A DNA stretch of 64,000 bases from Leptonema sp964619535. GTDB lineage: Bacteria; Spirochaetota; Leptospiria; Leptospirales; Leptonemataceae. Below the pieces are notes generated by a model. It ran no database searches. It saw only the letters and a program-made list of their open reading frames with translations, and was not told where the DNA came from. Below, one piece after another: positions 1-9,003 of this stretch. Each line of letters begins with the position of its first letter. Within the stretch, counting starts at the first letter, position 1. Where the stretch lies: NCBI GenBank assembly GCA_964619535.1, contig CAZUEX010000008.1, positions 62,001-126,000 on the forward strand, in the 5' to 3' direction. The position numbers were made by a program, and so were the translations under genes.

Positions 1-110
1 AGCAGGGCAAGCCTGCATGCCTCACCAAGCAGCTCCGGATAACTGACATCCTTTCTTTTTAGGCGTGTTCGCGTCTGTCCTGTTCCAATAATGGCCGTCT
101 CTGCCTTCAT
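1..110 (-). CDS. Thiolase-like protein, N-terminal fragment (runs off the left edge)
   Basis: Reading the minus strand from an ATG whose A is at 110 gives about 36 codons open to the window edge, beginning MKAETAIIGTGQTRTR and continuing SYPELLGEACRLAL. This is the usual N-terminus of the thiolase / SCP2-thiolase family: a first beta strand (AIIGTG), a short loop, then a helix equivalent to the eLl.eAa..AL pattern. Its ATG overlaps the stop of the upstream thiolase-like gene (ATGA, 107-110), so the two are almost certainly co-translated and may form a hetero-oligomer. Catalytic residues lie beyond the edge and cannot be judged. Family assignment rests on the N-terminal pattern only. Confidence 0.6.
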   Translation of the reverse strand, partial: MKAETAIIGTGQTRTRLKRKDVSYPELLGEACRLAL

Positions 111-1261
111 GCCACTGCCTCCCCGTTCGTCAGATGAAATGCCGAAACAGAAGACAATCCCGCAGAAGAAATCACAAGTGCCTCAGCAGGTCTGCCAGCA
201 GAGGCATCCCCCTGCAACGCTTCATGGGCAGCAAGAATTCGGGCTGCCCCTGTGGCTGGTGGTACGTATACACAGAAGCCGGAACGATTGATGTTGTATT
301 CGCCGTGCAGGTATTCATCCGGCTTTGTTAAATCCAGCAGGCCAAGAGATTCGGCCAGCATCCATTCATGGTGTGCCCATCCATCGACGAACTCCAGATA
401 AAAGGCCGATCGATTGTCTTCGCGAAGCCTTCCGGTTATACCGGTCCCGTTCGTGCTCTCTCTCGTGTTCTGTTTCGCATGCTCTCTGCCCTTCTCCGTC
501 GCTTCTTTGATTGCCTGCTCTGCCGTTCTCCAGGAGGCAAACTCCATGAACGGAAAGGTGGCCGTGGCCAGGCCCATGCCATCCACGGCCGTAAAGCCAG
601 CATCCTTTTCCCGGGCAAAATCCTCTGTGCAGAGAAGCAAGGCGACGCATAAATCGCCATACACGGGCAGCATGGCCTGGCGCAGCGGCAGGGCCACCGG
701 AGCGGAGGCCTTCACGGCTTCCACATCGCTGGCATGTCGAAGGGCCCTGCTCTGGCATAGATGGTCTTCTGAAAGGCCCGTCCGGCGCAGGAATTCCGCT
801 GCCTGTAACCCTGCCATGGCCGTCACCGTGGCCTCGATGGGCCGCATAAAGTACGGATCGGTGGCCATAAGCTCAAGGGCTGCCGTATCTACCTGCGAGG
901 CCTTGCCGTAAGCAACGACCAGAACACAGCGGGAAAGGCCTGCCTTCAGTCGATGCAGGGCAAGAGCAATGGCACGCCCTGGCTCCCCTTCCAGCTTTGT
1001 TTCCTGTTTCAGGAAAGAACCCGCTGCCTCCACCTGGAAGACATGCTGTATGGCAATCCCTTCAAGGGCATCATCAGCATTCTGTATTACGTAATCCACA
1101 TCGTCGATGCGAAGAGCGGATCGACGCAATGCCTCCTGCACCGTGGCAAAGACCAGTTCATCGGTAGAGAACTGCACTGCCTCAAGAGACTGAAACATGG
1201 CGCCACCGCAGAGGCCCGATCTACCTGTCATGGTGTGATCAGGCCCTGTATTGACTGACAT
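107..1261 (-). CDS. Degenerate thiolase / SCP2-thiolase-like protein
   Basis: About 384 residues from the ATG at 1261; a TTG three codons earlier is also possible. The fold is recognisable as thiolase. The N-terminal half has the alternating strand/helix pattern up to GRAIALALHRLKAG and VLVVAYGKAS, the place where thiolases normally carry the nucleophilic Cys followed by a CoA-ester-binding helix. The C-terminal half has NINRSGFCVYVPPATGAARI, which aligns with the family NxxGG...GHPxGATG segment. Here the nucleophile Cys is not seen (KLEGEPGRA in its place) and the GHP histidine is absent (YVPPATG). Thiolase chemistry therefore looks lost or relocated to the coupled partner at 1-110. Members of this group act on CoA thioesters, for example as lipid-transfer or steroid side-chain aldolase subunits; the actual role here is unknown. 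Confidence 0.6.
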   Translation of the reverse strand: MSVNTGPDHTMTGRSGLCGGAMFQSLEAVQFSTDELVFATVQEALRRSALRIDDVDYVIQNADDALEGIAIQHVFQVEAAGSFLKQETKLEGEPGRAIALALHRLKAGLSRCVLVVAYGKASQVDTAALELMATDPYFMRPIEATVTAMAGLQAAEFLRRTGLSEDHLCQSRALRHASDVEAVKASAPVALPLRQAMLPVYGDLCVALLLCTEDFAREKDAGFTAVDGMGLATATFPFMEFASWRTAEQAIKEATEKGREHAKQNTRESTNGTGITGRLREDNRSAFYLEFVDGWAHHEWMLAESLGLLDLTKPDEYLHGEYNINRSGFCVYVPPATGAARILAAHEALQGDASAGRPAEALVISSAGLSSVSAFHLTNGEAVA

Positions 1262-1302
1262 GTCAATCAATTTCTATCTGCAATCGTGCAGCAAGGCGGC
1301 CC

Positions 1303-3093
1303 CTACCGGACTTCAAAATGGCGAAGGACATGCCCTTCCGGGGATACCAGCCTGATCTCATAATGGCCGGGCGAAAGGGATACCAGGAGACGCCCGGCTG
1401 CCACCTCCCTCTTATCAAAGCCTGCAACGATCCTGCCGTCTCTTAAAAGAGTCAACCGGCCCGCTACGCGCAGCTCGAGAGGAATCCCCACCCCATCCGA
1501 CTCCGGATCCAGATAAAAGACCTGCCCCTGAAGTGGCGAAGGCATGATATCGCCAGAGGAATCGAGCAGGATGGATCGCACGACGTCATCGGGCTCCGCT
1601 CTGTGTGGCAGAACCAGCTCTTCAACGGGATTGCACTGCCCGCAGACGGACAGCGTCTGCCAGTCGTCCGGATAACGAAATGTCGGCCTCTGCCCTGCAC
1701 TGAGCATGCGGATAACCTGATGAAAGATGCGGGCAGCTCCGCGCAGGCCTGAAACGGCATTCATACTCTGACCGCTGAAATTGCCCACCCAGACTGCGAC
1801 AACATAGCGCGTTGTATAGCCGGCCGTCCATGAATCGCGAAAGGACTGAGAGGTTCCGGTCTTTGCCGCCACATCAAAAGGAAAGTCCAGGAAGTTGCGG
1901 GCTCCAAAACTGATCCGTCTGGCCTCCCGATCAGAAAGCACATGCGTGAGCAACAGAGAGGCCTCTTTAGAAAAAAAGCGTCGTTGCGGAGGCGGATTTC
2001 GAACGGGTCTGCCTGCCGGTGTCAGGTAGATGGGCTGGCCATCGCTTCCAATGTACAGGGGAAGGAGCTGGCCTGCAGAGGCAGGTATGGAGAAAAGGAT
2101 GGCCGTTTCCAGGGGACTGGCTCCGGCCGTCCCCAGGGCCATGCTCAGGCCATACTGCCTTGCATCGCCAATATGCTCCAGCCCGGCCTGCCTTAAGAAG
2201 GCAGCATATTCCTGGATGCCAACCAGCTGCAGCATGCGCACGGCAGGAATGTTTCGCGAAGCGGCAAGGGCCTCTCTTACCGTAATCCGGCCCGCAAACC
2301 GGTTATCATGATTGCGCGGAGCGTAAACCTCCGAGCCTTCCACAAGGCGAAGCGGTGTATCATCCACCGGATCACCAGGCCTTACCGAAAACCGATCAAA
2401 GGCCATGGCATAAAGAAAAGGCTTCAAAACCGATCCGGCCTGCCTGACCAGCAAAGCACCGTTTAACCCATGCCTGGCCCCCGTATCGACCATGGCGCGA
2501 AGCTGCAGATGATCGGTTCCTCTTTCAAGAACCACAACGGCGGCCTGGTATGCGCCCTTTGCGCGAAGGACCTGTAACTCGGAGCGAATAATGGCTTCCG
2601 TTCCCTGCTGAATAGAATCGCTGATCGTCGAATAAACGTCTCCCTTCAGTCCCATCCTTTCAAGCGATTGGGCCGGAGCCCTTCCCGAAACGACAGGATC
2701 TGATGACCCCTCGGTTAACAGAAGATGGAGATCTCGAATCTCATACGGCCGCAATACTCCATCAAGAAGACCGGCGGCCAGACGACTGATAGCGGCATGC
2801 AGCAATCGACTCTGCAGAGGCAATCGGTATAGAACAGGCCGCATCAGATAGTCTGCCACCCTGATGCGCTCCTGCCAGCCAGGCTGCACCCCTGAGAACA
2901 GAACGTCTACATTCTGGACGGTGGCTGTGTTAAAATAGATTACCGTTCCTTCCCGGGAAATAAGCCGCAGCGAGCTTTCAGGAACTCGAACGGAGCTCCA
3001 GCGCAGTACAAACAGCAAAAGCAAACAGGGCAGAGAGACGAGGGTGAGCAAGAGAGCTAACCCCCATCCCGATCGGGAATATCGCCACATCAT
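1303..3093 (-). CDS. PbpC-like penicillin-binding transpeptidase without the glycosyltransferase domain
   Basis: 596 residues. An N-terminal membrane anchor (about 10-31) is followed by roughly 150 residues with no glycosyltransferase-51 motifs, then a complete transpeptidase domain: SxxK at S221-VLK, SRN at 279-281, KTG at 411-413 followed by TSQSF. A C-terminal domain (about 490-596) resembles the PBP1C C-terminal region. E. coli PbpC is about 770 residues with a GT51 domain before the transpeptidase, so that domain is missing or reduced to a remnant. The start overlaps the stop of the alpha-2-macroglobulin gene by 4 nt (ATGA), reproducing the conserved yfhM-pbpC pairing. In that model the macroglobulin traps invading proteases and the PBP repairs peptidoglycan. 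This version could cross-link but not polymerise glycan, unless a partner supplies strands. Confidence 0.82.
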   Translation of the reverse strand: MMWRYSRSGWGLALLLTLVSLPCLLLLFVLRWSSVRVPESSLRLISREGTVIYFNTATVQNVDVLFSGVQPGWQERIRVADYLMRPVLYRLPLQSRLLHAAISRLAAGLLDGVLRPYEIRDLHLLLTEGSSDPVVSGRAPAQSLERMGLKGDVYSTISDSIQQGTEAIIRSELQVLRAKGAYQAAVVVLERGTDHLQLRAMVDTGARHGLNGALLVRQAGSVLKPFLYAMAFDRFSVRPGDPVDDTPLRLVEGSEVYAPRNHDNRFAGRITVREALAASRNIPAVRMLQLVGIQEYAAFLRQAGLEHIGDARQYGLSMALGTAGASPLETAILFSIPASAGQLLPLYIGSDGQPIYLTPAGRPVRNPPPQRRFFSKEASLLLTHVLSDREARRISFGARNFLDFPFDVAAKTGTSQSFRDSWTAGYTTRYVVAVWVGNFSGQSMNAVSGLRGAARIFHQVIRMLSAGQRPTFRYPDDWQTLSVCGQCNPVEELVLPHRAEPDDVVRSILLDSSGDIMPSPLQGQVFYLDPESDGVGIPLELRVAGRLTLLRDGRIVAGFDKREVAAGRLLVSLSPGHYEIRLVSPEGHVLRHFEVR

Positions 3094-6000
3094 TTCAATG
3101 TTTCAACGACACCGCCTTCTGTGCGTCCGAAAATCTCCGGCTCGTACATGGCATGGGCCTGGGCAGGAGGACGGGTCGTTCGCCCGGCCTGAATCGGACG
3201 CAGCATGTAGATATATTCATGTACGCCCGCTGAAAGATAGGGATCGCTTACGATAAAGGCATCAAACCGCTTTTCGACGATATCATCTGAATCATACCAG
3301 GGCGAAGAGGAATGTTTGCTTCGCTCAAGCCTGGAAAGTGTCAGTCCCTCTGTCTGGAAGGACGTATTCACGATCTCTGTAGAGGAGGCAAGAGGATCGC
3401 GAAGAACGAAATGCGCGACAGGGCGTCTGGTAATGATACGCAGCCGCACCGGATACACCTCCCCTCGTCGCATCGACTTTAACGATACAGGCCTCATCCG
3501 ATCATCAAGGAATTGCCTTTGGATAAAGATGCCTTCGTCCCGAGGTTGAACCTCTGTGAAATCCACGGCATAGTCCAGGGTGGCATGATAGTACATCCTG
3601 CCCGACTTCGATGGATTCGTAAAACGCAAAAGCCCTGCCTTTTTCAGGTCTTTCATTCGAAAACGATCGATTAGCGTCTCTGTATCAAAAGACATGGCAG
3701 CCATCGGCCTTTTCGCCAGAAAGTCCCCTGCAAAAAGCTCTCTATCGTTCAGGGATACGGCAAAGTTCGAAGGCATGCCTTTTTCATAGACCTCATGATA
3801 GCGGCCGATGGCCAGGGCCAGCTGTCCTTCATCATGGCTGGATGAATACATCGGATTGCGCTTCAAGGCACCGGCCACAAGCTTTGATACAAATGCAGCA
3901 TCGGCACCGATCTCACTCAGATAGCGAATCCACACCCCAACCGTGGAGGCGCTGGAATAGTAGATTCTGGAGGCAGAGAAAGGCAAGGTTTCACGCAGTT
4001 CGATCTTTCGCGTGGAAAAACTCAACCGGTTTTTGAAGTCATCAAGAATGCGGTCGGCCACCGGCCCCGGATCGATCTTCATGCGATGTGCCGTTAACAG
4101 TGCATAGGCACGACCGCGCAGCGAAAGCCTGTTATAGCCTTTCAGCGAAGACCTCACAAGATCAGCCCTGCCACGATCATAAAGCGACAGTACGTAGTTC
4201 AGATAGGTCAGCGTCTCCATCTGATAAAAGCGAGTTTCTCTGCGAGGATTCTCCCTGTAAGCGACAAGATAATGCAGGGCCCGATCCACTACGGGCCTGA
4301 CACTGCTACGCCGTGGCGTCTGTAGCATCGTTAACGCTTCAAGTACATAGGCCGTTGCATAGGGATCCGAGGGCGATTCCAGCTCCTTCCACAGCCTCAG
4401 TCCACCGTCTCCGTTCTGGAACGATGCAAGAGAGCCAAAGAATAGATCGTCCAGTCTCTCAGGGTTATACACCCCTCCCGTTTTTTTCGGTGCAAAAGTG
4501 CCGGCCTTGCGGTGCACAAGAAGGGCCGATGTTCTCTGCTCCAGACAGAGATACGGATTCGTCGCGAAGAAATCAAAGCCCGATTTCAGTCCAAGAAGTG
4601 CCGTTCCCGATGTCTGTATCGACAGATGACCGGGATTGTCATCTGGATCAGGCAGAAGCAGACCTTCCACGACCTCATCATCCGTACTGCCCGAGATCGT
4701 AAAGGCTTCACGAACGACCTCCTGCCTTACAGGTACAACCGTACGCAAACCGTCGGCAAGCTGGCCCTGCCCTTTGACCTGTAACGAAAAGGCAATCGAG
4801 CCTGCATCGAGGCGGTGCGACGGATTCATCGGATCCATCTTCTCTCCTCGAACGTTTTTCCAGAAAGATGGATTGCGAGGTATCTTACAATAAAATAGCA
4901 CCTCTCGCGTTTCTCCGGCGGCAAGCCTGAGGCTTTTGCTCAGTTTTGCATGAGTCCCTCTGAAGAAGGCAGAGTCCTCTGCGCAGAGGGCAGGGTTACT
5001 CTGAAACGTTACGGTCAGATCAGCCGCTCTGCCTGTCTGGTTAATCACAAGGCCTCCAGCCCATATCGTATCACCCGGCCTTACAAAATTGGGCAAAACC
5101 GGCATGGCCACCAGAGACTTCTGCACGCGAAACTCATCCTCTGCCTTACCAAAAAGGCCGTTTTTCGCTGCAAGGGCCATAATGCGAAACGTGGTAAGGT
5201 TATCGGGCAATTGCAGATCTAACGTAATCAGGCCATTTTTGTCGGCTACAAGTGCTGGCTTCCACTCCGCCGTATAACGAAAGTTCCTGCGCATGCCGTC
5301 TTCACCGTCCAGCGAGAAGCCACCACCGGACTCTTCGTCACCGCCACCACCGGGATCGCCCTTGCCCGTTCTCAAGAACTGATCGATCAGGGCATCCCGG
5401 ATATCCAGAACCCGGATTCCGTAGCGTCGAATATCATAAAACCGCGAAACAGGATCGGCAAAGCGATAGCCGGTTAAATCCAATATGGCTCGATCTGCTA
5501 CGTCAAGCACCACCTCCGCGCCGGGCACCGTTTTGATTTCAATGCGCATCTGCTGCCCCGGACCACATGGATCACAGCTTTTCCTGATCTGAACGGGAAT
5601 GCGTTTTGTATCGGTGGCAAGGTTCACATACAGGCTTCCCATCCTGACGGCCGGTTTTCCCGGATCGGTGCCTTCCTGTTCTGGGCCAGCTTTCATGCGA
5701 GGGCGGAAGATCATAACCGAAACATGCACCCCCGGAATGTATTCGCTTTTGAGGGGGATGTCGACGGTCGTAGAGGACGATGTCATCTCAATAACACGAC
5801 GATCGAGGATGTCTTCCCTTTCTACCGTGATGACAGCCCTGGCACTCTTAAACGGCGACTGAATCAGAATGCGAGCCGTATCACCCGGCGAATACTGCCT
5901 TTTATCGGATACCAGTCTGACGCTGTCATCGCCGTTGCCCCACCAGTAGGCAGAACCTTTTCCCGATACATAGATGGTTGTAGAAGCAAAGGCACCATCC

Positions 6001-8891
6001 CCCGTTCTGACAAGGATTTCGTACATGCCCGGCTCCTGCGGGCGAAACGTAAAGCGTCGAACGCCAGATCCTTCGATATTATCGCGCTTTTCCAGAATAC
6101 GAATCAGAGAATTCAAACGCTGCAAAGAGCCAGAAGGGCCTTTGGTTTCAACGGTATCATATACATTGCGAAAAACATACACTTCTCCCCTGCCCGGGGC
6201 GACACGCCCATCCGTATCAACGAAAACGACATCAACAGAGGCATCCTTTTTTTCTTCAAAAACGTAGCGCACCGGTCGTACAGCAGGGAACACCGAAGAG
6301 GCATAGTGAATAAAGTCTGCATTCTTCGTCACAGAACGGTTTGCTGCATCAAAAGCCTTTGCCTCAAGCCGCATACGACGATGTGGATGCAATACAAGGG
6401 TGTTTTCCCGGGTCGATACAAGCGAAATCACCCTGCCCTTCTTTGCCTTCTCGTACTGGGCTCGCAGCAGGTAGGATCTTTTTTCGGGCTCATAGTCTCG
6501 TGCAGGCATCTGCAATGTAAACGATCCCGACGCATTCAGGCGCCCCTGGCCGCGAATATAGATCCGCTCTATCGCTTCATCCGCAGTACTGGTTTCGTAG
6601 TCGGGAAAAGACTCCAGTGGTATCGATGAGGCCTTTTCATAAACTACGACCGATGCCCGTGCCTCCAGCATCGGCGCTCCAAACAGGTAACGACCTTCCA
6701 CCTGCACCGGAGCGGCTTTTCCCTGCACCCTGTTTTCCGCTCCCGTTACATTTACCGAAAAGGTCAGAGGCCGAAACTCTTCGACCTGAAACTGGTCCCA
6801 TACCCCTCCCATGCTGTCAGTCGCCCTTTTTCCAGCAAACCGATTCGCCGTGATGGCAATGTTATAGTGCCCGAGAGGTGAGTCGTTGGCTATGGTCAAG
6901 GTATCATACACTCCTCCCTGAGCCGTTGGCTTCAGAATCTTCGAATAGACCTGACGACCTCGAGAGTCTTTGATCGTTACCCGAACATCACCGGAACGAA
7001 AAGGAAGCAGTCGGCCACGATCCAGCAGAGAAAGGATACCCTTGAAGCGAACGGTATCGCCTGGACGGTACAGCTTTCGATCAAACACGATCATGCCGCG
7101 GAGTTCGGGCAGGCCAGCTCGATAGCTGCTCCAGGGCACACCTCTGTGCACACGGTTAAACCGAGCCGCCACAAAGGCCTTATCGCCACCCTGTCCGGAT
7201 CTGCGGTCCATGGCCACAAACAGTGTCTTCTGGCTTACCCCAGGTGAAGCCTTTTTAATGCGGCAGTAGCCCTTCGTATCGGTTGTGCACGTTCCTGCCT
7301 TTTTCCTGCCATCGTACTGCCTGATCAGCGTTCCCGGCAACGGCCTGCCACTGGAAAGCGAATGCACCCATACATGAGAGGCAAACGGGCTTTCGCGGAC
7401 GGTCAGACCGAGATCCGTGCTCTGCAGAACTCCAGGGATCGACGCCCTTTTCGGCTTTCCCCTCCAGTCGATTACATCGCCTCCAAATCGATAGGCGAGC
7501 CAACCGGTCTTCTTTTCGGCATTGCCTGACCGCGTTACATTGAGAAACGAAGAAAAATCAAATCTGTTCAGGGCAATTCGATTCGGGCCTGCCTGGACGG
7601 GTAAAACGAGCTTCTTAAACCGAAGCCTGTCATGCGGCCTTTCGTCGGGAGCATCGAGGTAGGCAAGAATCGTATCAAGGCCAAGGGGACTGACCTCTAC
7701 CACAACCTCTTTCAGGTTGCCATATTCGTAGGGAATACGTGGCGACAGCATTGCCTCACTGACTCCCCAGCCAGAGCGGGCCGTCAGAAAGGGACGAACG
7801 ATAGGTACGCGGAAGCGAAACTCTTTTTCCTGTGGCAGGTGGTTTCCGAAGTTGTCGGGCAGTCCCTTTTCTAAGACAAGCCTGTAGGCCTTGCCCGGTT
7901 GCACCGGCCAGGACGAAATGGACAGGAAGGAGCTTGCATAACGCTCCGAGGGTTCCGGAATCGCAAGCTGTTGATTGTTCTCGTCGTAAAGGCGCAGGAA
8001 TCGATGAATTCGGTCAGGCCTGATCCTGTTGTTAAATTGCAGTCTGATCCGGTAGCGTTCCTGGAACCAGCGGGCCTCTGTCAGCAAGGAAACCGATACA
8101 GGGCCGTAGGTTCGGTAGGTTCGGCTAAACGCTTTCGGCAGGCCTCCATTCTGACCGGCAATGGGAAGTCCTTTCTGCAAGACCAATGTTACAGTAGCAT
8201 TCCGGGGAAGAGGCTTTGCCGGAGTAACAACCAGATACCGCTGTTCTTCGCCAGGCGCTGCATACGACGGCCCGGAAGTGTCAAGCTTCACAGGCAGGAC
8301 TGCATTTCCGGCACGCAGCTTGATAAAGCGCAGTGCCCGTTCGGGATCAACGGGCAGATTAAAGCGCATCGAAAAGGAAGGCGTGTAACCGATGCGGTTC
8401 GTGGCTGACGGATAGAGATAGTCCAGCTTCAGGGCTTCGGTCTGAAACGAAAAGGTGCGATCGGCCTTCAGGCGACGTCCTTTCAGGTCTTTTAGCCCCG
8501 CAGGAACAACGATCCTATACTGTACACCGGGCTGCAGGGGGTTGTCGGGCAGGAAGGCTGCCACAGAGCTGCCATACCATCGAAAACGCCCGGAAATCTT
8601 CGGCTCAATACGAAACGGCTTCAGATCTGAGGAATCGACCTTTCCCAGCGGAATCAGGGCCTGATTAAAAGAAACAACGATCTCTTTTACGGCCGTCGAG
8701 GGAACCTGCCCCGACGGTATGGCCTGAAGAACTTCAAGGCTGTTTGAGTCAACGGCCGGCTCGGGAAGATAGGCCGCAGGACTCTGCGCCTCCATCTGCG
8801 AAGCGATCAGGATGATGCCCGCTACCAAAAAGACCAGGGCAACAGAAAAGAACCAGGCATAGGGGCTAAGACGTTTTGGAATCGCGGGCAT
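3090..8891 (-). CDS. Bacterial alpha-2-macroglobulin (YfhM/MG type), thioester-containing
   Basis: I start it at the ATG at 8891 (MPAIPKRLSPY), which has a GAGG five bases upstream, giving 1933 residues; an upstream in-frame ATG at 8978 lacks support. An N-terminal signal anchor (FFSVALVFLVAGIILIA) lacks a lipobox Cys, unlike the E. coli lipoprotein. MG-type beta-sandwich repeats follow. A Gly/Glu-rich bait-region-like stretch (GDPGGGGDEESGGG) sits just before the alpha-2-macroglobulin family signature around 'TTFRIMALAAKNGLFG'. The thioester motif CLEQ is intact, with its Cys codon at 4545-4547 (about C1449), inside the helical thioester domain. Such proteins trap periplasmic proteases that cleave the bait region. 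The stop overlaps the downstream pbpC-like start by 4 nt, so the pair is co-translated. At 1.9 kb of protein it is longer than E. coli YfhM (about 1650). Confidence 0.92.
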   Translation of the reverse strand: MPAIPKRLSPYAWFFSVALVFLVAGIILIASQMEAQSPAAYLPEPAVDSNSLEVLQAIPSGQVPSTAVKEIVVSFNQALIPLGKVDSSDLKPFRIEPKISGRFRWYGSSVAAFLPDNPLQPGVQYRIVVPAGLKDLKGRRLKADRTFSFQTEALKLDYLYPSATNRIGYTPSFSMRFNLPVDPERALRFIKLRAGNAVLPVKLDTSGPSYAAPGEEQRYLVVTPAKPLPRNATVTLVLQKGLPIAGQNGGLPKAFSRTYRTYGPVSVSLLTEARWFQERYRIRLQFNNRIRPDRIHRFLRLYDENNQQLAIPEPSERYASSFLSISSWPVQPGKAYRLVLEKGLPDNFGNHLPQEKEFRFRVPIVRPFLTARSGWGVSEAMLSPRIPYEYGNLKEVVVEVSPLGLDTILAYLDAPDERPHDRLRFKKLVLPVQAGPNRIALNRFDFSSFLNVTRSGNAEKKTGWLAYRFGGDVIDWRGKPKRASIPGVLQSTDLGLTVRESPFASHVWVHSLSSGRPLPGTLIRQYDGRKKAGTCTTDTKGYCRIKKASPGVSQKTLFVAMDRRSGQGGDKAFVAARFNRVHRGVPWSSYRAGLPELRGMIVFDRKLYRPGDTVRFKGILSLLDRGRLLPFRSGDVRVTIKDSRGRQVYSKILKPTAQGGVYDTLTIANDSPLGHYNIAITANRFAGKRATDSMGGVWDQFQVEEFRPLTFSVNVTGAENRVQGKAAPVQVEGRYLFGAPMLEARASVVVYEKASSIPLESFPDYETSTADEAIERIYIRGQGRLNASGSFTLQMPARDYEPEKRSYLLRAQYEKAKKGRVISLVSTRENTLVLHPHRRMRLEAKAFDAANRSVTKNADFIHYASSVFPAVRPVRYVFEEKKDASVDVVFVDTDGRVAPGRGEVYVFRNVYDTVETKGPSGSLQRLNSLIRILEKRDNIEGSGVRRFTFRPQEPGMYEILVRTGDGAFASTTIYVSGKGSAYWWGNGDDSVRLVSDKRQYSPGDTARILIQSPFKSARAVITVEREDILDRRVIEMTSSSTTVDIPLKSEYIPGVHVSVMIFRPRMKAGPEQEGTDPGKPAVRMGSLYVNLATDTKRIPVQIRKSCDPCGPGQQMRIEIKTVPGAEVVLDVADRAILDLTGYRFADPVSRFYDIRRYGIRVLDIRDALIDQFLRTGKGDPGGGGDEESGGGFSLDGEDGMRRNFRYTAEWKPALVADKNGLITLDLQLPDNLTTFRIMALAAKNGLFGKAEDEFRVQKSLVAMPVLPNFVRPGDTIWAGGLVINQTGRAADLTVTFQSNPALCAEDSAFFRGTHAKLSKSLRLAAGETREVLFYCKIPRNPSFWKNVRGEKMDPMNPSHRLDAGSIAFSLQVKGQGQLADGLRTVVPVRQEVVREAFTISGSTDDEVVEGLLLPDPDDNPGHLSIQTSGTALLGLKSGFDFFATNPYLCLEQRTSALLVHRKAGTFAPKKTGGVYNPERLDDLFFGSLASFQNGDGGLRLWKELESPSDPYATAYVLEALTMLQTPRRSSVRPVVDRALHYLVAYRENPRRETRFYQMETLTYLNYVLSLYDRGRADLVRSSLKGYNRLSLRGRAYALLTAHRMKIDPGPVADRILDDFKNRLSFSTRKIELRETLPFSASRIYYSSASTVGVWIRYLSEIGADAAFVSKLVAGALKRNPMYSSSHDEGQLALAIGRYHEVYEKGMPSNFAVSLNDRELFAGDFLAKRPMAAMSFDTETLIDRFRMKDLKKAGLLRFTNPSKSGRMYYHATLDYAVDFTEVQPRDEGIFIQRQFLDDRMRPVSLKSMRRGEVYPVRLRIITRRPVAHFVLRDPLASSTEIVNTSFQTEGLTLSRLERSKHSSSPWYDSDDIVEKRFDAFIVSDPYLSAGVHEYIYMLRPIQAGRTTRPPAQAHAMYEPEIFGRTEGGVVETLK

Positions 8892-9003
8892 ACGAACCTC
8901 GGTTATTGGACCTCGACGGTGATTTTGACAGCGCACAGGAGATAGACCAGTGTTTTTTTCAACAGTCATCCATGACATTCACCGATAATCAATAGGTCTG
9001 CAT
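8892..9003. promoter_or_regulatory. Divergent intergenic region between macroglobulin and 9004 gene
   Basis: This 112-nt stretch lies between two divergently oriented starts and must hold both promoters. A GAGG ribosome-binding site for the macroglobulin gene lies at its left end. I could not pick convincing -35/-10 pairs, so no exact promoter is claimed. Confidence 0.4.

Noticed and set aside
5724..6629. 301-codon plus-strand ORF inside the macroglobulin gene
   Set aside because: Antisense shadow of a gene with strong family signature.
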